Shown piece by piece: positions 8,374 to 18,095 of a stretch of DNA of 64,000 nucleotides. The position numbers and the translations under genes are program-made. The notes below the pieces were generated by a model, which saw only the letters and a program-made list of their open reading frames with translations, made no database searches and had not been told where the DNA came from. The stretch spans positions 186,001 through 250,000 of the forward strand of contig NZ_CAMJOS010000001.1 in NCBI RefSeq assembly GCF_946407605.1, written 5' to 3'. The stretch's first letter is position 1. Each line of letters opens with the position of its first letter. The DNA comes from an uncultured Prevotella sp. (lineage in GTDB: Bacteria; Bacteroidota; Bacteroidia; Bacteroidales; Bacteroidaceae).

Positions 8374-10146
8374 GTGAAACGATTTATACCTATATCAACA
8401 TGGCTGGTGGGACTGCTCGTGGTGGCAGGCGCACTGCTGTTCTATGAGAATGACTTCCTGTGGAAACTGCAGGAACAGAACCTATTTCTCAACACATCGA
8501 TGTTCTTCAAGGAACAGATGCTGGTGCCTGGCGGACTGCTATCGTGGGCGGGCACCTATCTTACTCAGTTCTTCTACCACCCCTGGCTGGGCACGATGCT
8601 GCTCTGCGCCTGTTGGCTGCTGATGATGTGGATCATCAAACGGGCCTTCAGCCTGACGGACCTCTGGGCGCCTATAGCACTGGTGCCAGTAGGACTGCTG
8701 CTGCTCACCATCGTCGACATGGGCTACTGGGTGTACTTCCTGAAACTGCCAGGACATGTGTTTGTAGGCACACTGGGAACAACGGCGGTGGCAGCACTGC
8801 TGTGGGCCTTCCGCGCCCTACCCCAGCGCTACGGTCTGCGACTGGTGATGATCGCCGTCACCGCCCTATTAGGCTTCCCGCTGTTGGGTATCTACGGACT
8901 GGGCGCCACCCTGCTGATGGGCATCTACATCTGGCGAATGGAGCAGACTCTCTGGCAGAAAATTGCGGGCAGCGTGATGGCTCTGGGCGGCGCATACATC
9001 GTGCCGCTGATATGCTACAGACAGATATTCTACCAGACCAACATCGCCAACATCTACTTTGCCGAGTTGCCGCTGTACTTCGTCACTGAGAGCTACGACA
9101 ACTACTACCTGCCCTACTACGGACTGGCACTCTTCTTCGTGCTGATGGCCCTGCTGAGAGTCAACAACCTGAAAGCATGGAAGGGTATTGTGCCTCAGGT
9201 GCTGCTGGTGGGGGCAACGGTATGGTGCGTGGCCACCTACTGGTTTAAGGACGAGAACTTCCACCACGAGGTGACCATGCAGCGCTGCATAGACCAGAAT
9301 GACTGGAAGGGAGTGATAGACGAGGCTGCCACGCAGCAGGACGAGCCCACACGAGCCATCGTGGTGATGAGGAACCTGGCGCTGAGCCGTCTGGGACGTC
9401 AGGCTGACGAGATGTACCTCTACAAGAACGGCTCTAAACGCTACGAGGCACCCTTCGACATGCGTATGCTGCTGTGTGCTGGTCCCCTCTCCTACTATCA
9501 GTATGGCATGGTCAACTACTGCGAACGACTCAGCACAGAGATGGGCGTGGAGTTTGGCTGGCGCGTGGAGAACCTGAAATACCTGGCAAAATGTGCCATT
9601 CTGAATAAGGAGAAGGCGCTGGAACGCAAATATCTGGGACTGCTGAAGCACACCACCTTCTACGACGACTGGGCCGAGGAAGCAAGAGACCTGGAGGAGC
9701 TGAAGACGATAGCACGCATGATGCACTACCCCAACCAGCTGACAGGCGACCAGGGTAATGTGGAGCGGTTCCTCATGTACCGTCTGGCAGAGTGCACCTA
9801 CAAAGGCGATGCGTACTTCCAGGAGCAGACCCTGTTAGCATCGCTGTGGACGAAGGACATCAACCAGTTCTGGTATCACTTCGGCGACTATATCAACATG
9901 CACCCCGATGGCCACATGCCTCGCTATTTCCAGGAGGCGGCCTATCTTTATGGCAAGTTGGAGGGACGTGCTATCATCAACCAGCTACCGTTCGACGACA
10001 GTGTGAAGCAGTCGTTCGACAGTTTCATGGAGGCTGCCAGCCGCTATGACGATATGGATGTGGAGTATGCCCGCGAGGGACTCAAGGCATTCAGTCACAC
10101 CTATTACTATGATTATTATCTGATGAGAAATCTGCCGGAATATTAG
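8374..10146 (+). CDS. DUF6057 family integral membrane protein
   Basis: A 590-residue protein. Residues about 1-310 hold eight to ten hydrophobic segments (for example WLVGLLVVAGALLFYE and LLLTIVDMGYWVYF). Residues 310-590 are soluble, helical and tetratricopeptide-like, rich in Tyr, Leu and Ala. This matches the Bacteroidetes DUF6057 family, whose function is unknown. The only plausible start is GTG at 8374, since no ATG precedes it in frame. It lies between PL11 and the CXXCH/PD40 lipoprotein, 16 bp before the latter, so it is probably cotranscribed with both. A role in envelope or glycan handling is a guess from context. Confidence 0.8.
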   Translation: MKRFIPISTWLVGLLVVAGALLFYENDFLWKLQEQNLFLNTSMFFKEQMLVPGGLLSWAGTYLTQFFYHPWLGTMLLCACWLLMMWIIKRAFSLTDLWAPIALVPVGLLLLTIVDMGYWVYFLKLPGHVFVGTLGTTAVAALLWAFRALPQRYGLRLVMIAVTALLGFPLLGIYGLGATLLMGIYIWRMEQTLWQKIAGSVMALGGAYIVPLICYRQIFYQTNIANIYFAELPLYFVTESYDNYYLPYYGLALFFVLMALLRVNNLKAWKGIVPQVLLVGATVWCVATYWFKDENFHHEVTMQRCIDQNDWKGVIDEAATQQDEPTRAIVVMRNLALSRLGRQADEMYLYKNGSKRYEAPFDMRMLLCAGPLSYYQYGMVNYCERLSTEMGVEFGWRVENLKYLAKCAILNKEKALERKYLGLLKHTTFYDDWAEEARDLEELKTIARMMHYPNQLTGDQGNVERFLMYRLAECTYKGDAYFQEQTLLASLWTKDINQFWYHFGDYINMHPDGHMPRYFQEAAYLYGKLEGRAIINQLPFDDSVKQSFDSFMEAASRYDDMDVEYAREGLKAFSHTYYYDYYLMRNLPEY

Positions 10147-10162
10147 TGGAAAGAGAATAGTT

Positions 10163-11701
10163 ATGAAAAGAAGATATTTTTTACCTATATACCTTTTTGG
10201 TATTTTACTTTTAAGCTCCTGCGGCCCCAGCGTGCCGGAGACATATACGGAGAGTGAGGAGCTGCCGAAGATTTATCCTGACGTCATCGATGTGACCATA
10301 CCACAGAACATTGCGCCGCTGACATTCATGCTCGACGAGGAAGCCGACGGCATGATTGCACGCTATCAGGCAGGCGACGTAGAGGTGGTGTGCGAAGACA
10401 AGATGCAGCCATCGATGAGCCAATGGCACGAACTGACGGCAAAAGTTGGCGACATCAATGTTGACGTATATGTGAAGAAGGGCGACAGCTGGACACACCA
10501 CAAGCCCTTCGCCATTCACGTGTCAGCAGACAGCATCGACAGCTATCTGAGCTATCGACTCATACCCTCGTCGTTCGTCAGCTACGAGGCCCTCACCATC
10601 AGTCAGCGATGCCTGGAGAACTACGATGAGAGCGTGATCTACGACAATATGCTGTGCGGCTTCGAGAAAGAAGGACAGTGCATCAACTGCCATAACTACC
10701 AGCAGTGGAACCCGGAGAGGATGCAGTTTCACGCACGTCAGCACTGTGGCGGCACCATCATTGCCTACGATGGCGACATCAGGAAGATTAACATGCGCAA
10801 CGACTCCATACTCTCGGCAGGCGTCTATCCTGCATGGCACCCCTGGCTCAAGCTCATTGTCTATTCTACTGACAAGACCCACCAGAGCTTCCACACCACC
10901 GACATGAACAAGATTGAGGTGTTTGACCTGGAGAGCGACATCATTGCCTACGACTTAGACCACAACGAGGTGACGAACCTAGAGAACGACACCACGGAGT
11001 TTGAGGTGTTCCCTGCCTGGGCGCCTGATGGTAAGACGCTCTATTATTGCAGCGCACATTTCGAGTATCAGAGTCCTAATGGAGCCAATGCATCTGAGCT
11101 GGTGAATCGCTGCGAGGAGCTGAAATACAACATCTACAAGAAGAGCTTCGACCCAGAGACTATGCAATTCGGACCACGCGAGCTGGTGTTTGCCGCCGAC
11201 ACGCTGGACATGAGTGCTGTACTGCCTCGCATCAGTCCTGACGGGCGATGGTTGGTATTTACGATGTCGAAATTCGGATACTTCCACATCTGGCACCACG
11301 ATGCTGACCTGTGGGTGATGGATCTTGAGAAGTTGAAAGTGGAAAATGGAAAGTTGAATGAGGATAGCTGCGTGGTTGCGAGACCGCTTGATGAAGTAAA
11401 TAGTAAGGATACGGAGAGCTATCACACATGGTCGAGCAACGGACGATGGCTGGTGGTGAGCAGCAGACGCGACGACGGTACCTTTACACGACCCTTCTTT
11501 GCCCATGTGGACAAGGACGGCAAGTGGTCAAAGCCCTTCGAGCTGCCACAGGCTGACCCCGAATATCACCGTCAGTTCCTGCGCTCGTTCAACATTCCAG
11601 AGTTTATGAAGGGGCCAGTAGAAATCGCCCCTCAGACATTCGCAGATATGCTGAAGGGCGAAGGAGATCCTGTGAAATATGTGCCTCAATTGAGGAAATA
11701 G
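10163..11701 (+). CDS. Lipoprotein with cytochrome-c-like CXXCH motif and PD40/TolB-type beta-propeller
   Basis: A 512-residue protein. A lipoprotein signal ends in LLLSSC with Cys20. Around residue 172 there is a single CINCH haem-binding motif. Residues about 210-490 contain PD40-like blades (PAWAPDGKTLYY, PRISPDGRWLVF, HTWSSNGRWLVVSSR). It is probably anchored in the outer or inner membrane, facing the periplasm. The haem and propeller combination suggests an electron-transfer or sensing protein, but neither partner nor substrate is known to me. It is the last gene of the PL11 operon, ending 9 bp from the convergent GH97 gene. A heptanucleotide repeat (11327-11363) encodes EKLKVENGKLNED between two blades. 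Confidence 0.75.
   Translation: MKRRYFLPIYLFGILLLSSCGPSVPETYTESEELPKIYPDVIDVTIPQNIAPLTFMLDEEADGMIARYQAGDVEVVCEDKMQPSMSQWHELTAKVGDINVDVYVKKGDSWTHHKPFAIHVSADSIDSYLSYRLIPSSFVSYEALTISQRCLENYDESVIYDNMLCGFEKEGQCINCHNYQQWNPERMQFHARQHCGGTIIAYDGDIRKINMRNDSILSAGVYPAWHPWLKLIVYSTDKTHQSFHTTDMNKIEVFDLESDIIAYDLDHNEVTNLENDTTEFEVFPAWAPDGKTLYYCSAHFEYQSPNGANASELVNRCEELKYNIYKKSFDPETMQFGPRELVFAADTLDMSAVLPRISPDGRWLVFTMSKFGYFHIWHHDADLWVMDLEKLKVENGKLNEDSCVVARPLDEVNSKDTESYHTWSSNGRWLVVSSRRDDGTFTRPFFAHVDKDGKWSKPFELPQADPEYHRQFLRSFNIPEFMKGPVEIAPQTFADMLKGEGDPVKYVPQLRK
11327..11363. repeat. Heptanucleotide repeat inside the PD40 gene
   Basis: Four or five consecutive 7-mers (AGTTGAA, AGTGGAA, AATGGAA, AGTTGAA), translated in frame between two propeller blades. 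Confidence 0.8.
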
Positions 11702-11710
11702 CGATAAGGG

Positions 11711-13687
11711 CTACCACATCAGGAAGCCGCCGTTGGACTGCAGGGTGATGGTGACCTTACCTTTCTTAAGATTCAAAGGCGTAATGGCTGTGTCGATGAC
11801 ACGGCCTTTTTTGTCGGCCTGGTCAGTAAACTGATTGGTGAGACCATAGGCCGAGAGGTCGAGTGACAGGGTGAGGGTGCCCTTCTGAGCATTCAGACCA
11901 GCAACATACCATTTGTCACCGTGACGACGAGCCAGCACCACATAGCGACCAGGATAGCCGTCGATGAAACGGGTCTCGTCCCACGTGGTGGGGATATCCC
12001 TCAGCAGATTGAGCTCATGCTGCGGCAACTCCTGCAGGTTGTTGGGCTGCATAGCCACGCACTGAATGGCGGTCTGCATGATATAGGCCGAAGCTATCTC
12101 GAAGGCATCGGTGGTCTTGCGGGTATGGCGGCTCTTATTGTCCTTCGACAGGTATTTGTTCATGATAACACCGCCCCAGTCCATGGTGCCCACAGCATTA
12201 CGGCAGTAGGGATGCAGGGTTAGGTCGAAGGGCTGACGGATGGCGGCGCCCTCGTTGAAATAGACATTCTCGCTGGCCAACACAGCCTCGCTGGCTACAT
12301 AGTTGGGATACATACGCTCCCAGCCACGAGGCAGGGTGCAGCCGTGGAAAATGCACTGGATGCCGTAGCGGTTGGCATCGAAGAGGATATCCTCGTAAAG
12401 CTTCATCGTCTCCTGCTTGTCGCCACCGAAGAAATCCACCTTGATGCCCTTAACGCCAATGCTCTTTAACCAAGCCATCTCACGGTCGCGTGCGATACTG
12501 TTGTCCAGGCAGTTGCGAGGAGTCTGAGGGGCATCGTTCTCATGACCATTGGAGTTGTACCACAGCATCAGGGAGACACCCTTTGACTGGGCGTACTTCG
12601 ACAGCTCCACGATGCGGTCGCGACCTATATTCTGGTCCCACCAGTTGTCAACCAAACAGAACTCATAACCCATAGCCGATGCCAAGTCGATGAACTTCAC
12701 CTGGTCGTCGTAGTTGATGGAGTTGTCCTGCCAGATAAGCCACGACCAAGTATACCTACCTGCGCCATACTGCTGCGAGGGCTCGTAGAGGGGTTCCACC
12801 ACATCATAGGCGATGGTGGTCTCGACGATAGGCTTCAAACTGTTACCCACGGTGATGGTGCGCCAAGGTGTCTTGCCAGGCAGGGCGATGCCAGCTGTGG
12901 CTGTGCCGTTGCCGTTGTTTTCGCCAGTCATGGGATAGGCAATGGTGTAGGGGTAGTCGCTGAGGTGCGAGCCACAATAGTGGCTGTCAACGCCCGTCTC
13001 AGAGATGAGCACCCAGCCTTCCTGTCCTGTAGACTGCGACTGAGTCGCAGTAGACGGAACATGGAACAGGCAAGGGAAGGTATAGCCCTGACGGTACTGA
13101 GAGCGGGCCGTCATAGCGCCATCGCTGCTGTAGCCCTCCTCGTAGCTGGGCTTGGTGCGCTCCCACCCTACCATCGGACTGCTCTGTGGCGTGATAAACG
13201 TGGTGGTACCATTGGGCAGCACAAAGGCTGTGCTCTCTTTCTCGATAACAGCACATTTGGGGTTGTCGTTCTTCTGACGAGGGATATGATAGCGGAAAGC
13301 CACATCGTTGTTGCTGACTGAGAACTCCACGGACATCTTCTGACCCTTGGCATTCTCGAAGTCAACGGTGAGCACCTCAGCCACATAGTGCATCTTCGAC
13401 TGCTTCACCTGACGCATCTCGTAGCTGCGGTCCACCTTACTCGTCTTGGTATCAATAATTTTCAAGCTCTGGGTAAAGTCGCCAAAATCCGCACTAAAGC
13501 CCAAGGCAGAAGGCAGCAGCATCTGCTGTCCGTCGAGGGTGATGGTATAGGTAGCCTGAGGTCCCTCGTCACTAACCTTCAGCGTCAGTTTAGTATTAGG
13601 CGATGTGATGCTGACTTCGCGAGCGCCAGCCTCTACTGGCATAAACAGGGCCAGCATAAAAGAGAATAAAACTGTTTTTTTCATCAT
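11711..13687 (-). CDS. Secreted GH97 family glycosidase, probably retaining alpha-galactosidase type
   Basis: A 658-residue protein with a signal peptide ending near Ala22. It has the usual GH97 three-part layout: N-terminal beta-sandwich (25-290), catalytic barrel (290-570) and C-terminal beta domain. The barrel contains GIKVDFFGGDKQ. Asp418 sits where the nucleophile of the retaining Bacteroides alpha-galactosidase (Asp415) lies, while inverting SusB-type alpha-glucosidases use a glutamate base instead. I therefore favour alpha-galactosidase or a related retaining activity. The specificity is inferred, not proven. It is the last gene of a minus-strand set with the dual esterase (16 bp upstream) and the MG2 protein. 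Confidence 0.88.
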   Translation of the reverse strand: MMKKTVLFSFMLALFMPVEAGAREVSITSPNTKLTLKVSDEGPQATYTITLDGQQMLLPSALGFSADFGDFTQSLKIIDTKTSKVDRSYEMRQVKQSKMHYVAEVLTVDFENAKGQKMSVEFSVSNNDVAFRYHIPRQKNDNPKCAVIEKESTAFVLPNGTTTFITPQSSPMVGWERTKPSYEEGYSSDGAMTARSQYRQGYTFPCLFHVPSTATQSQSTGQEGWVLISETGVDSHYCGSHLSDYPYTIAYPMTGENNGNGTATAGIALPGKTPWRTITVGNSLKPIVETTIAYDVVEPLYEPSQQYGAGRYTWSWLIWQDNSINYDDQVKFIDLASAMGYEFCLVDNWWDQNIGRDRIVELSKYAQSKGVSLMLWYNSNGHENDAPQTPRNCLDNSIARDREMAWLKSIGVKGIKVDFFGGDKQETMKLYEDILFDANRYGIQCIFHGCTLPRGWERMYPNYVASEAVLASENVYFNEGAAIRQPFDLTLHPYCRNAVGTMDWGGVIMNKYLSKDNKSRHTRKTTDAFEIASAYIMQTAIQCVAMQPNNLQELPQHELNLLRDIPTTWDETRFIDGYPGRYVVLARRHGDKWYVAGLNAQKGTLTLSLDLSAYGLTNQFTDQADKKGRVIDTAITPLNLKKGKVTITLQSNGGFLMW

Positions 13688-13702
13688 GATTTGGTTCTTG
13701 CG

Positions 13703-15148
13703 TTATTTTTTCTTGATAATATCTGCTACGGCACGGGCTATCTGACTATCGCCAGCCTCTGTGGGATGGATACCATCCGACTGCATGGCCTTGCCATCAG
13801 CATTATTGAAAAGCGTGTGGAGGTCGATGACTTCCATATTCTCTTCCTGTGCCACCTTATTAATAGTAGGAATGATATGATTCACGATGACTGAGTCGCA
13901 AATCTCCCATGAGGATTTATAGGCAGGAATAGGCGTACAGAGGATGATACGGGGAGATTGCGGACGCTGCAGCTTCTTGGTGGGCCTGCCTTTCTTGTCG
14001 AGAACAGGCTGCTTGGGGCTGAGCTGGTCTATCATATCACGCAGGTCGGTCTCGAACTCGTTACCATACTGCCAGTTCTGGGGCTTAGAGTCGTTGGTGC
14101 CCAGTTTGATGATAACCACATCGGCTTTATAAGCCAAAGCATCACGCCAGGCCTGCTCCTTCCAGATAGGCTGGTCGCCCTTCTTCAGCAGGGTTTTTCC
14201 GCTGCGGCCATAGTTCTTCACCACATAGTCGCTGCCCAACAGCTTCTGCAACTGTCCTGGCCAGGCCTTTACGTCGCTCATGTCGATGCCATGACCATCG
14301 GTGATGCTGTTACCCACACAGGCCACACGGATGGCATCGCGCTTAGGTGCCTTGTGCATATCGAGCCATTTCGTCAGATCGCTGAGCATCTGGTCGTGAT
14401 AAGGCCATGTGCTGCGGAAGCCAAAACCGTGACCACCAGTGGGATAGACATACAGCGCACAGTCGTTGCCCTGGCGGCGCATAGCTGAATAATAGGCAAT
14501 GCCATTGGTTACAGGCGGCACCACACCATCGTCGTTAGCGGTGAGGATGATGGCAGGAGGCGTGAGGTGGCGCATCACGGCATTCTGATTGGAGAACTGC
14601 CTAACCAGCTGTTCATTCTTCTGTCCCTCCTTGCCCAGGAAGTTCTGGCAGGAACCTTTATGGCTCTCGCGCTCATTCATCGAGATGACGGGATAGAAGA
14701 GTATTGAGAAGTTAGGACGACAGTCGTACTCGCTATGCGTAGACACGGTAGAGGCCAGATGGCCACCAGCAGAGAAGCCCATGATACCCACATCCTCTGG
14801 GTTGATATGCCACAAGGCGGCAGAGTCGCGCACCATCCTAATAGCATTCTGTGCATCACCCATAGGAATGCTGCGGTCACCTGCTGGCATCCTGTATGTC
14901 AGCACAAAGAAAGCGATGCCCTGCTGGTTAAAGTACGTGGCCCAGTCGTGCCCCTCATGGTCTACTGCCAGATGGGTGTAGCCACCTCCAGGACAATCTA
15001 CGATGGCGCGTCCAGAGGCGTTCTCTGGCAGATAGACCACCATATTGGCCTTGCCATCAGGGGTGATGTTTACGGTGAATTTCCTTGCTGTCTGGGCCTG
15101 AACAGTCAACGACATCAGAACCAGACCAAGTGTCAGTAGTTTCTTCAT
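13703..15148 (-). CDS. Secreted two-domain esterase: alpha/beta hydrolase fused to SGNH hydrolase
   Basis: A 481-residue protein with a signal peptide ending near Ala18-Gln19. Residues 25-270 are an alpha/beta hydrolase of the acetyl-xylan-esterase-like type, with oxyanion motif CPGGGYT, nucleophile Ser126 in GFSAGGH, a likely acid near Asp206-207, and His240. Residues 272-481 are an SGNH hydrolase, with Ser281 in GNSITDG, Asn352 in GTND and the Asp458/His461 pair in DGIHP. Both active sites look complete, so it may remove two kinds of ester (for example acetyl groups) from plant polysaccharide. The operon position before GH97 supports a side-chain role. Confidence 0.85.
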   Translation of the reverse strand: MKKLLTLGLVLMSLTVQAQTARKFTVNITPDGKANMVVYLPENASGRAIVDCPGGGYTHLAVDHEGHDWATYFNQQGIAFFVLTYRMPAGDRSIPMGDAQNAIRMVRDSAALWHINPEDVGIMGFSAGGHLASTVSTHSEYDCRPNFSILFYPVISMNERESHKGSCQNFLGKEGQKNEQLVRQFSNQNAVMRHLTPPAIILTANDDGVVPPVTNGIAYYSAMRRQGNDCALYVYPTGGHGFGFRSTWPYHDQMLSDLTKWLDMHKAPKRDAIRVACVGNSITDGHGIDMSDVKAWPGQLQKLLGSDYVVKNYGRSGKTLLKKGDQPIWKEQAWRDALAYKADVVIIKLGTNDSKPQNWQYGNEFETDLRDMIDQLSPKQPVLDKKGRPTKKLQRPQSPRIILCTPIPAYKSSWEICDSVIVNHIIPTINKVAQEENMEVIDLHTLFNNADGKAMQSDGIHPTEAGDSQIARAVADIIKKK

Positions 15149-15188
15149 ATCTTCATGTGATTTTAAGTTAGTTATTTCGAATATTTTT

Positions 15189-18026
15189 CTATTTCGAGTG
15201 CAACAGTCGTCCGTCAGGCGCTATGCCTGCTGCCGACATGCGGATGCGGGTCTCCTTACCATTATTATAGAAGGTAGCCGTGAAGCTGCCGTCATCATCA
15301 GTGACGGCATTGGGATTCCAATAGAGCGTGCGACGATAGTCGGCTGGCGCCTCATCAGCACGACGGTGGCTATAGTCTGGTGAATAGAAGTCCTCAGCCA
15401 TATTGAAGCCCTGGAACAGGATATGACGATCGCGGAAGGTGGGCTGGATGGCATCGTTGGCAAAAGGCACCAGCTCTACGATAACATCACCGCTATACGA
15501 CTCGGCCACCATCGTGGAGTCTTCGTAGCGATGCTCATAGTCGGTAAAGATGCGGATATCACTCATGCGCTTCAGCTTCAGGTCATCAAGGATATCCTGC
15601 GGTGCACGCTTCTGGATGTACTGCTGCATCTGGGAATACAGAATGATGAGCTCGTAGGCAGGGATATTGGGATAGGGCTCTGGCACAGGACAGAAGTTTC
15701 TGTAGAAGGTAGAGCCATTGAGACGTCCTTCTACATTATAAGACACCTTACGGTTCATGTTGCCAAAGAGGAAACGGCTCACCTGGATGGGGAACAGACG
15801 CATATTGAGCATACCATGCGACAGGCCATAATCTGTCATATCGTTATAGAGGTCATAGGCATCCGTCATGAAGGCTGGCTTGCTCCAGTCAACGGCACGA
15901 CGTCCGCGACGGCTACCTTTCACATTCACATTTCTCAGCTGATGAACATCATTCTCCATCGTCAGGTCTGAGAGGGTGTCGAACAGCTCTTCGAACGCCA
16001 CATCAGGCTGGTGTTTCTGATAATAGGTATACTCCTTAGTGTACATGGGATAGAACAGGTCGCGCTTAACGTAAAAGTCGGGGTAGGCTGTCTCGTCGAG
16101 CACCTTGGTGTCCTTGAGCGACGACATACTCTTCTTGATGGAATCGTTTTCCTTGTAAGCCTTCATCTTCAGATAGGCATAGCCATAGAAGGGCGGAACG
16201 CCAAACAGGAAGCGGCCGTCCTGAGTCTTCTGCGTAGAGCCAACAAAATCCTTACCTACTGCCACCTCGGCCTCTACCAGCACCTCTTTACTCACTGGCT
16301 TATGGTTCGTACCCAGATTATCGTCAGTATTCTCAATCCAGTCGAAGACAAACTCAGTGGCAGTGATGTCTTCAGCATCCGACAGGAAGTTGAACTCAGG
16401 ATTGCCTGCCAGGTACTCGCACAGCAGCTCCGACCCATAGAGGGTCTCATGGTTCAGCGTATCCTTGTAACGCTTGAAAGCCACGTTGAAAGGCAACAGC
16501 TTCGCCTCAATCAGTTCTAGCTCATTGAAAGAGGGTGTTTGATAGACAGCACCTTCCACAGTGAGTCCTGTCTCTGGCTTATAGCGCAGCTTACGCTGGT
16601 TATCTGCCAGCTCCTCCCACTTATACTTACGCCAGCCCTGAACCATCATCAGCAAATCGAGATGACGCTGATGCTGCTCGTCGTCGCTCTCGAAATAGTG
16701 GGCAGGATAGGCAATAAAGCCCTTCAACTCGCTGGAGAGCAGGAGGTCTGTCAGGATATTACCATTATCATAAGAGGGATTGTCAGAATAGCCATCATAG
16801 ATGGAAAGACTGAAATTCACAGGTTCGTCAACGCCTTGCAACTGCACAGGCAACTCAATCAGTTCATAGGGCGAATAGGTCTTGTCCTTCACGATGGGAG
16901 CCGTAATCAGCGCATCATCATGTTCGTGATTATTGACAAAGAACAGGCGGTCGGCCAGGATATGACCATCGCTATCGAAGAGCGTCACATCAGCAACACC
17001 ACTAGGCAGGTCTTCCAAAGGAAGAGTGATTATAGTTTGACCAGAGAGGTCCACTTTTTCAAAATGCTTCAACGCACCGCGACAGAGGATACTCACAGCA
17101 TACTCCTGATCTTGGGAAATACCAGAGGTATTAATAACAAGACGGTTTTTATCAAGACGCAAAGCGACACCTTGCTCTTCTTCCTTGGGCAGCGACTCAC
17201 TCCATTTCTTGTCGCGCCACTGGAAGGTGGCCTTCAGACGCTGACCCTTAGGAGTCACCACAAACGAGCCACGACCCATATATTCTGTCTGGATATCGAT
17301 GCTCTGCTGACCATCGCTCACCACACCTTTCACATCGACAGCCTCGCCAAACTGGTCGCAAACCTCGAATGCCACACGGTTTTCCACACCACTGACCAGA
17401 TGACCACCCTCAGGATAGAACTTCACCACAAGGTCGTCTTTCTTCTTCCTGGGAAGACGGGTCTTGGGACGCTGGTACATGGTACGCACATCATAGTCGC
17501 CAGCCTGCTCTGGCTTGCTATAGACGGGCAACACACGCGAATAGAGGCCATCCCACACACGGAAATAGTCTGCAGCCATATCTTTATTGTAGAACCACCA
17601 AGCATCCTGGGTGCTGTACTGATGATGACGAACATTAAAGTTCAGCATCCAACGGGTGTAGGCCCTCATCTCGTAATAGCCGGAATAAAGCGAGTCTGTC
17701 AATACAAATTGTCCGCAGGTATAGCCCTTGGGATTGACTACGATCTGCTGACGCTCTACCAGCAGACCGTCAGGCGACAGCAACTCAACATAGAGAATAC
17801 GGCTCAGGTCTGTGGGCTTCAGATTGTCGGCCCTAACAACATAAGCCTTATACCACAGGGTGTCGCCCACAAAATAACACTGGTTATCGGTATGGAGATA
17901 TACCTTTTCCTGCACCTGCGACAGCGACGACTGCAACAGGGCTTGACGAATGTCCTCAATATTTCCGGCCTCGACCCAAAGGGGCAAAAGCAGAAACATC
18001 GCAAGGATTCTGCTTAATTTTGTCAT
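15189..18026 (-). CDS. Exported MG2 (macroglobulin-type) domain protein
   Basis: A 945-residue protein with a signal peptide ending near Ala20. The segment QVQEKVYLHTDNQCYFVGD through YKAYV is the MG2-domain hallmark of a large Bacteroidetes family related to alpha-2-macroglobulins. A long beta-rich region follows, with a carboxypeptidase-regulatory-like turn (EGAVYQTPS) and a beta-stranded end. No thioester motif and no membrane barrel are visible. Its role is unknown; periplasmic or surface protein handling is inferred. It begins 33 bp beyond the dnaA terminator hairpin with no clear TAnnTTTG box in between, so read-through or an atypical promoter is likely. Its stop is 40 bp before the esterase start. 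Confidence 0.7.
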   Translation of the reverse strand: MTKLSRILAMFLLLPLWVEAGNIEDIRQALLQSSLSQVQEKVYLHTDNQCYFVGDTLWYKAYVVRADNLKPTDLSRILYVELLSPDGLLVERQQIVVNPKGYTCGQFVLTDSLYSGYYEMRAYTRWMLNFNVRHHQYSTQDAWWFYNKDMAADYFRVWDGLYSRVLPVYSKPEQAGDYDVRTMYQRPKTRLPRKKKDDLVVKFYPEGGHLVSGVENRVAFEVCDQFGEAVDVKGVVSDGQQSIDIQTEYMGRGSFVVTPKGQRLKATFQWRDKKWSESLPKEEEQGVALRLDKNRLVINTSGISQDQEYAVSILCRGALKHFEKVDLSGQTIITLPLEDLPSGVADVTLFDSDGHILADRLFFVNNHEHDDALITAPIVKDKTYSPYELIELPVQLQGVDEPVNFSLSIYDGYSDNPSYDNGNILTDLLLSSELKGFIAYPAHYFESDDEQHQRHLDLLMMVQGWRKYKWEELADNQRKLRYKPETGLTVEGAVYQTPSFNELELIEAKLLPFNVAFKRYKDTLNHETLYGSELLCEYLAGNPEFNFLSDAEDITATEFVFDWIENTDDNLGTNHKPVSKEVLVEAEVAVGKDFVGSTQKTQDGRFLFGVPPFYGYAYLKMKAYKENDSIKKSMSSLKDTKVLDETAYPDFYVKRDLFYPMYTKEYTYYQKHQPDVAFEELFDTLSDLTMENDVHQLRNVNVKGSRRGRRAVDWSKPAFMTDAYDLYNDMTDYGLSHGMLNMRLFPIQVSRFLFGNMNRKVSYNVEGRLNGSTFYRNFCPVPEPYPNIPAYELIILYSQMQQYIQKRAPQDILDDLKLKRMSDIRIFTDYEHRYEDSTMVAESYSGDVIVELVPFANDAIQPTFRDRHILFQGFNMAEDFYSPDYSHRRADEAPADYRRTLYWNPNAVTDDDGSFTATFYNNGKETRIRMSAAGIAPDGRLLHSK

Positions 18027-18059
18027 GACATTGATAGTTTCTGTCTTTGTTAGACGGAA

Positions 18060-18087
18060 AAGGGCTGGTTTCGTTTAACCAGCCCTT
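18060..18087 (-). terminator. Terminator after dnaA
   Basis: A perfect 11-bp stem AAGGGCTGGTT / AACCAGCCCTT with a 6-nt loop lies 8 bp beyond the dnaA stop. On the minus strand it is followed by a short TTTT tract. Confidence 0.8.
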
Positions 18088-18095
18088 ATATAATA

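Noticed and set aside
8374..10146. Polysaccharide-utilisation locus with SusC/SusD
   Set aside because: Glycosidases and a lyase are present, but no SusC/SusD pair or HTCS regulator was found anywhere in the window.
16539..18017. Long open frame on the plus strand opposite the MG2 gene
   Set aside because: It is antisense to a well-supported gene, its composition looks like a reverse-frame shadow, and it has no promoter or signal.
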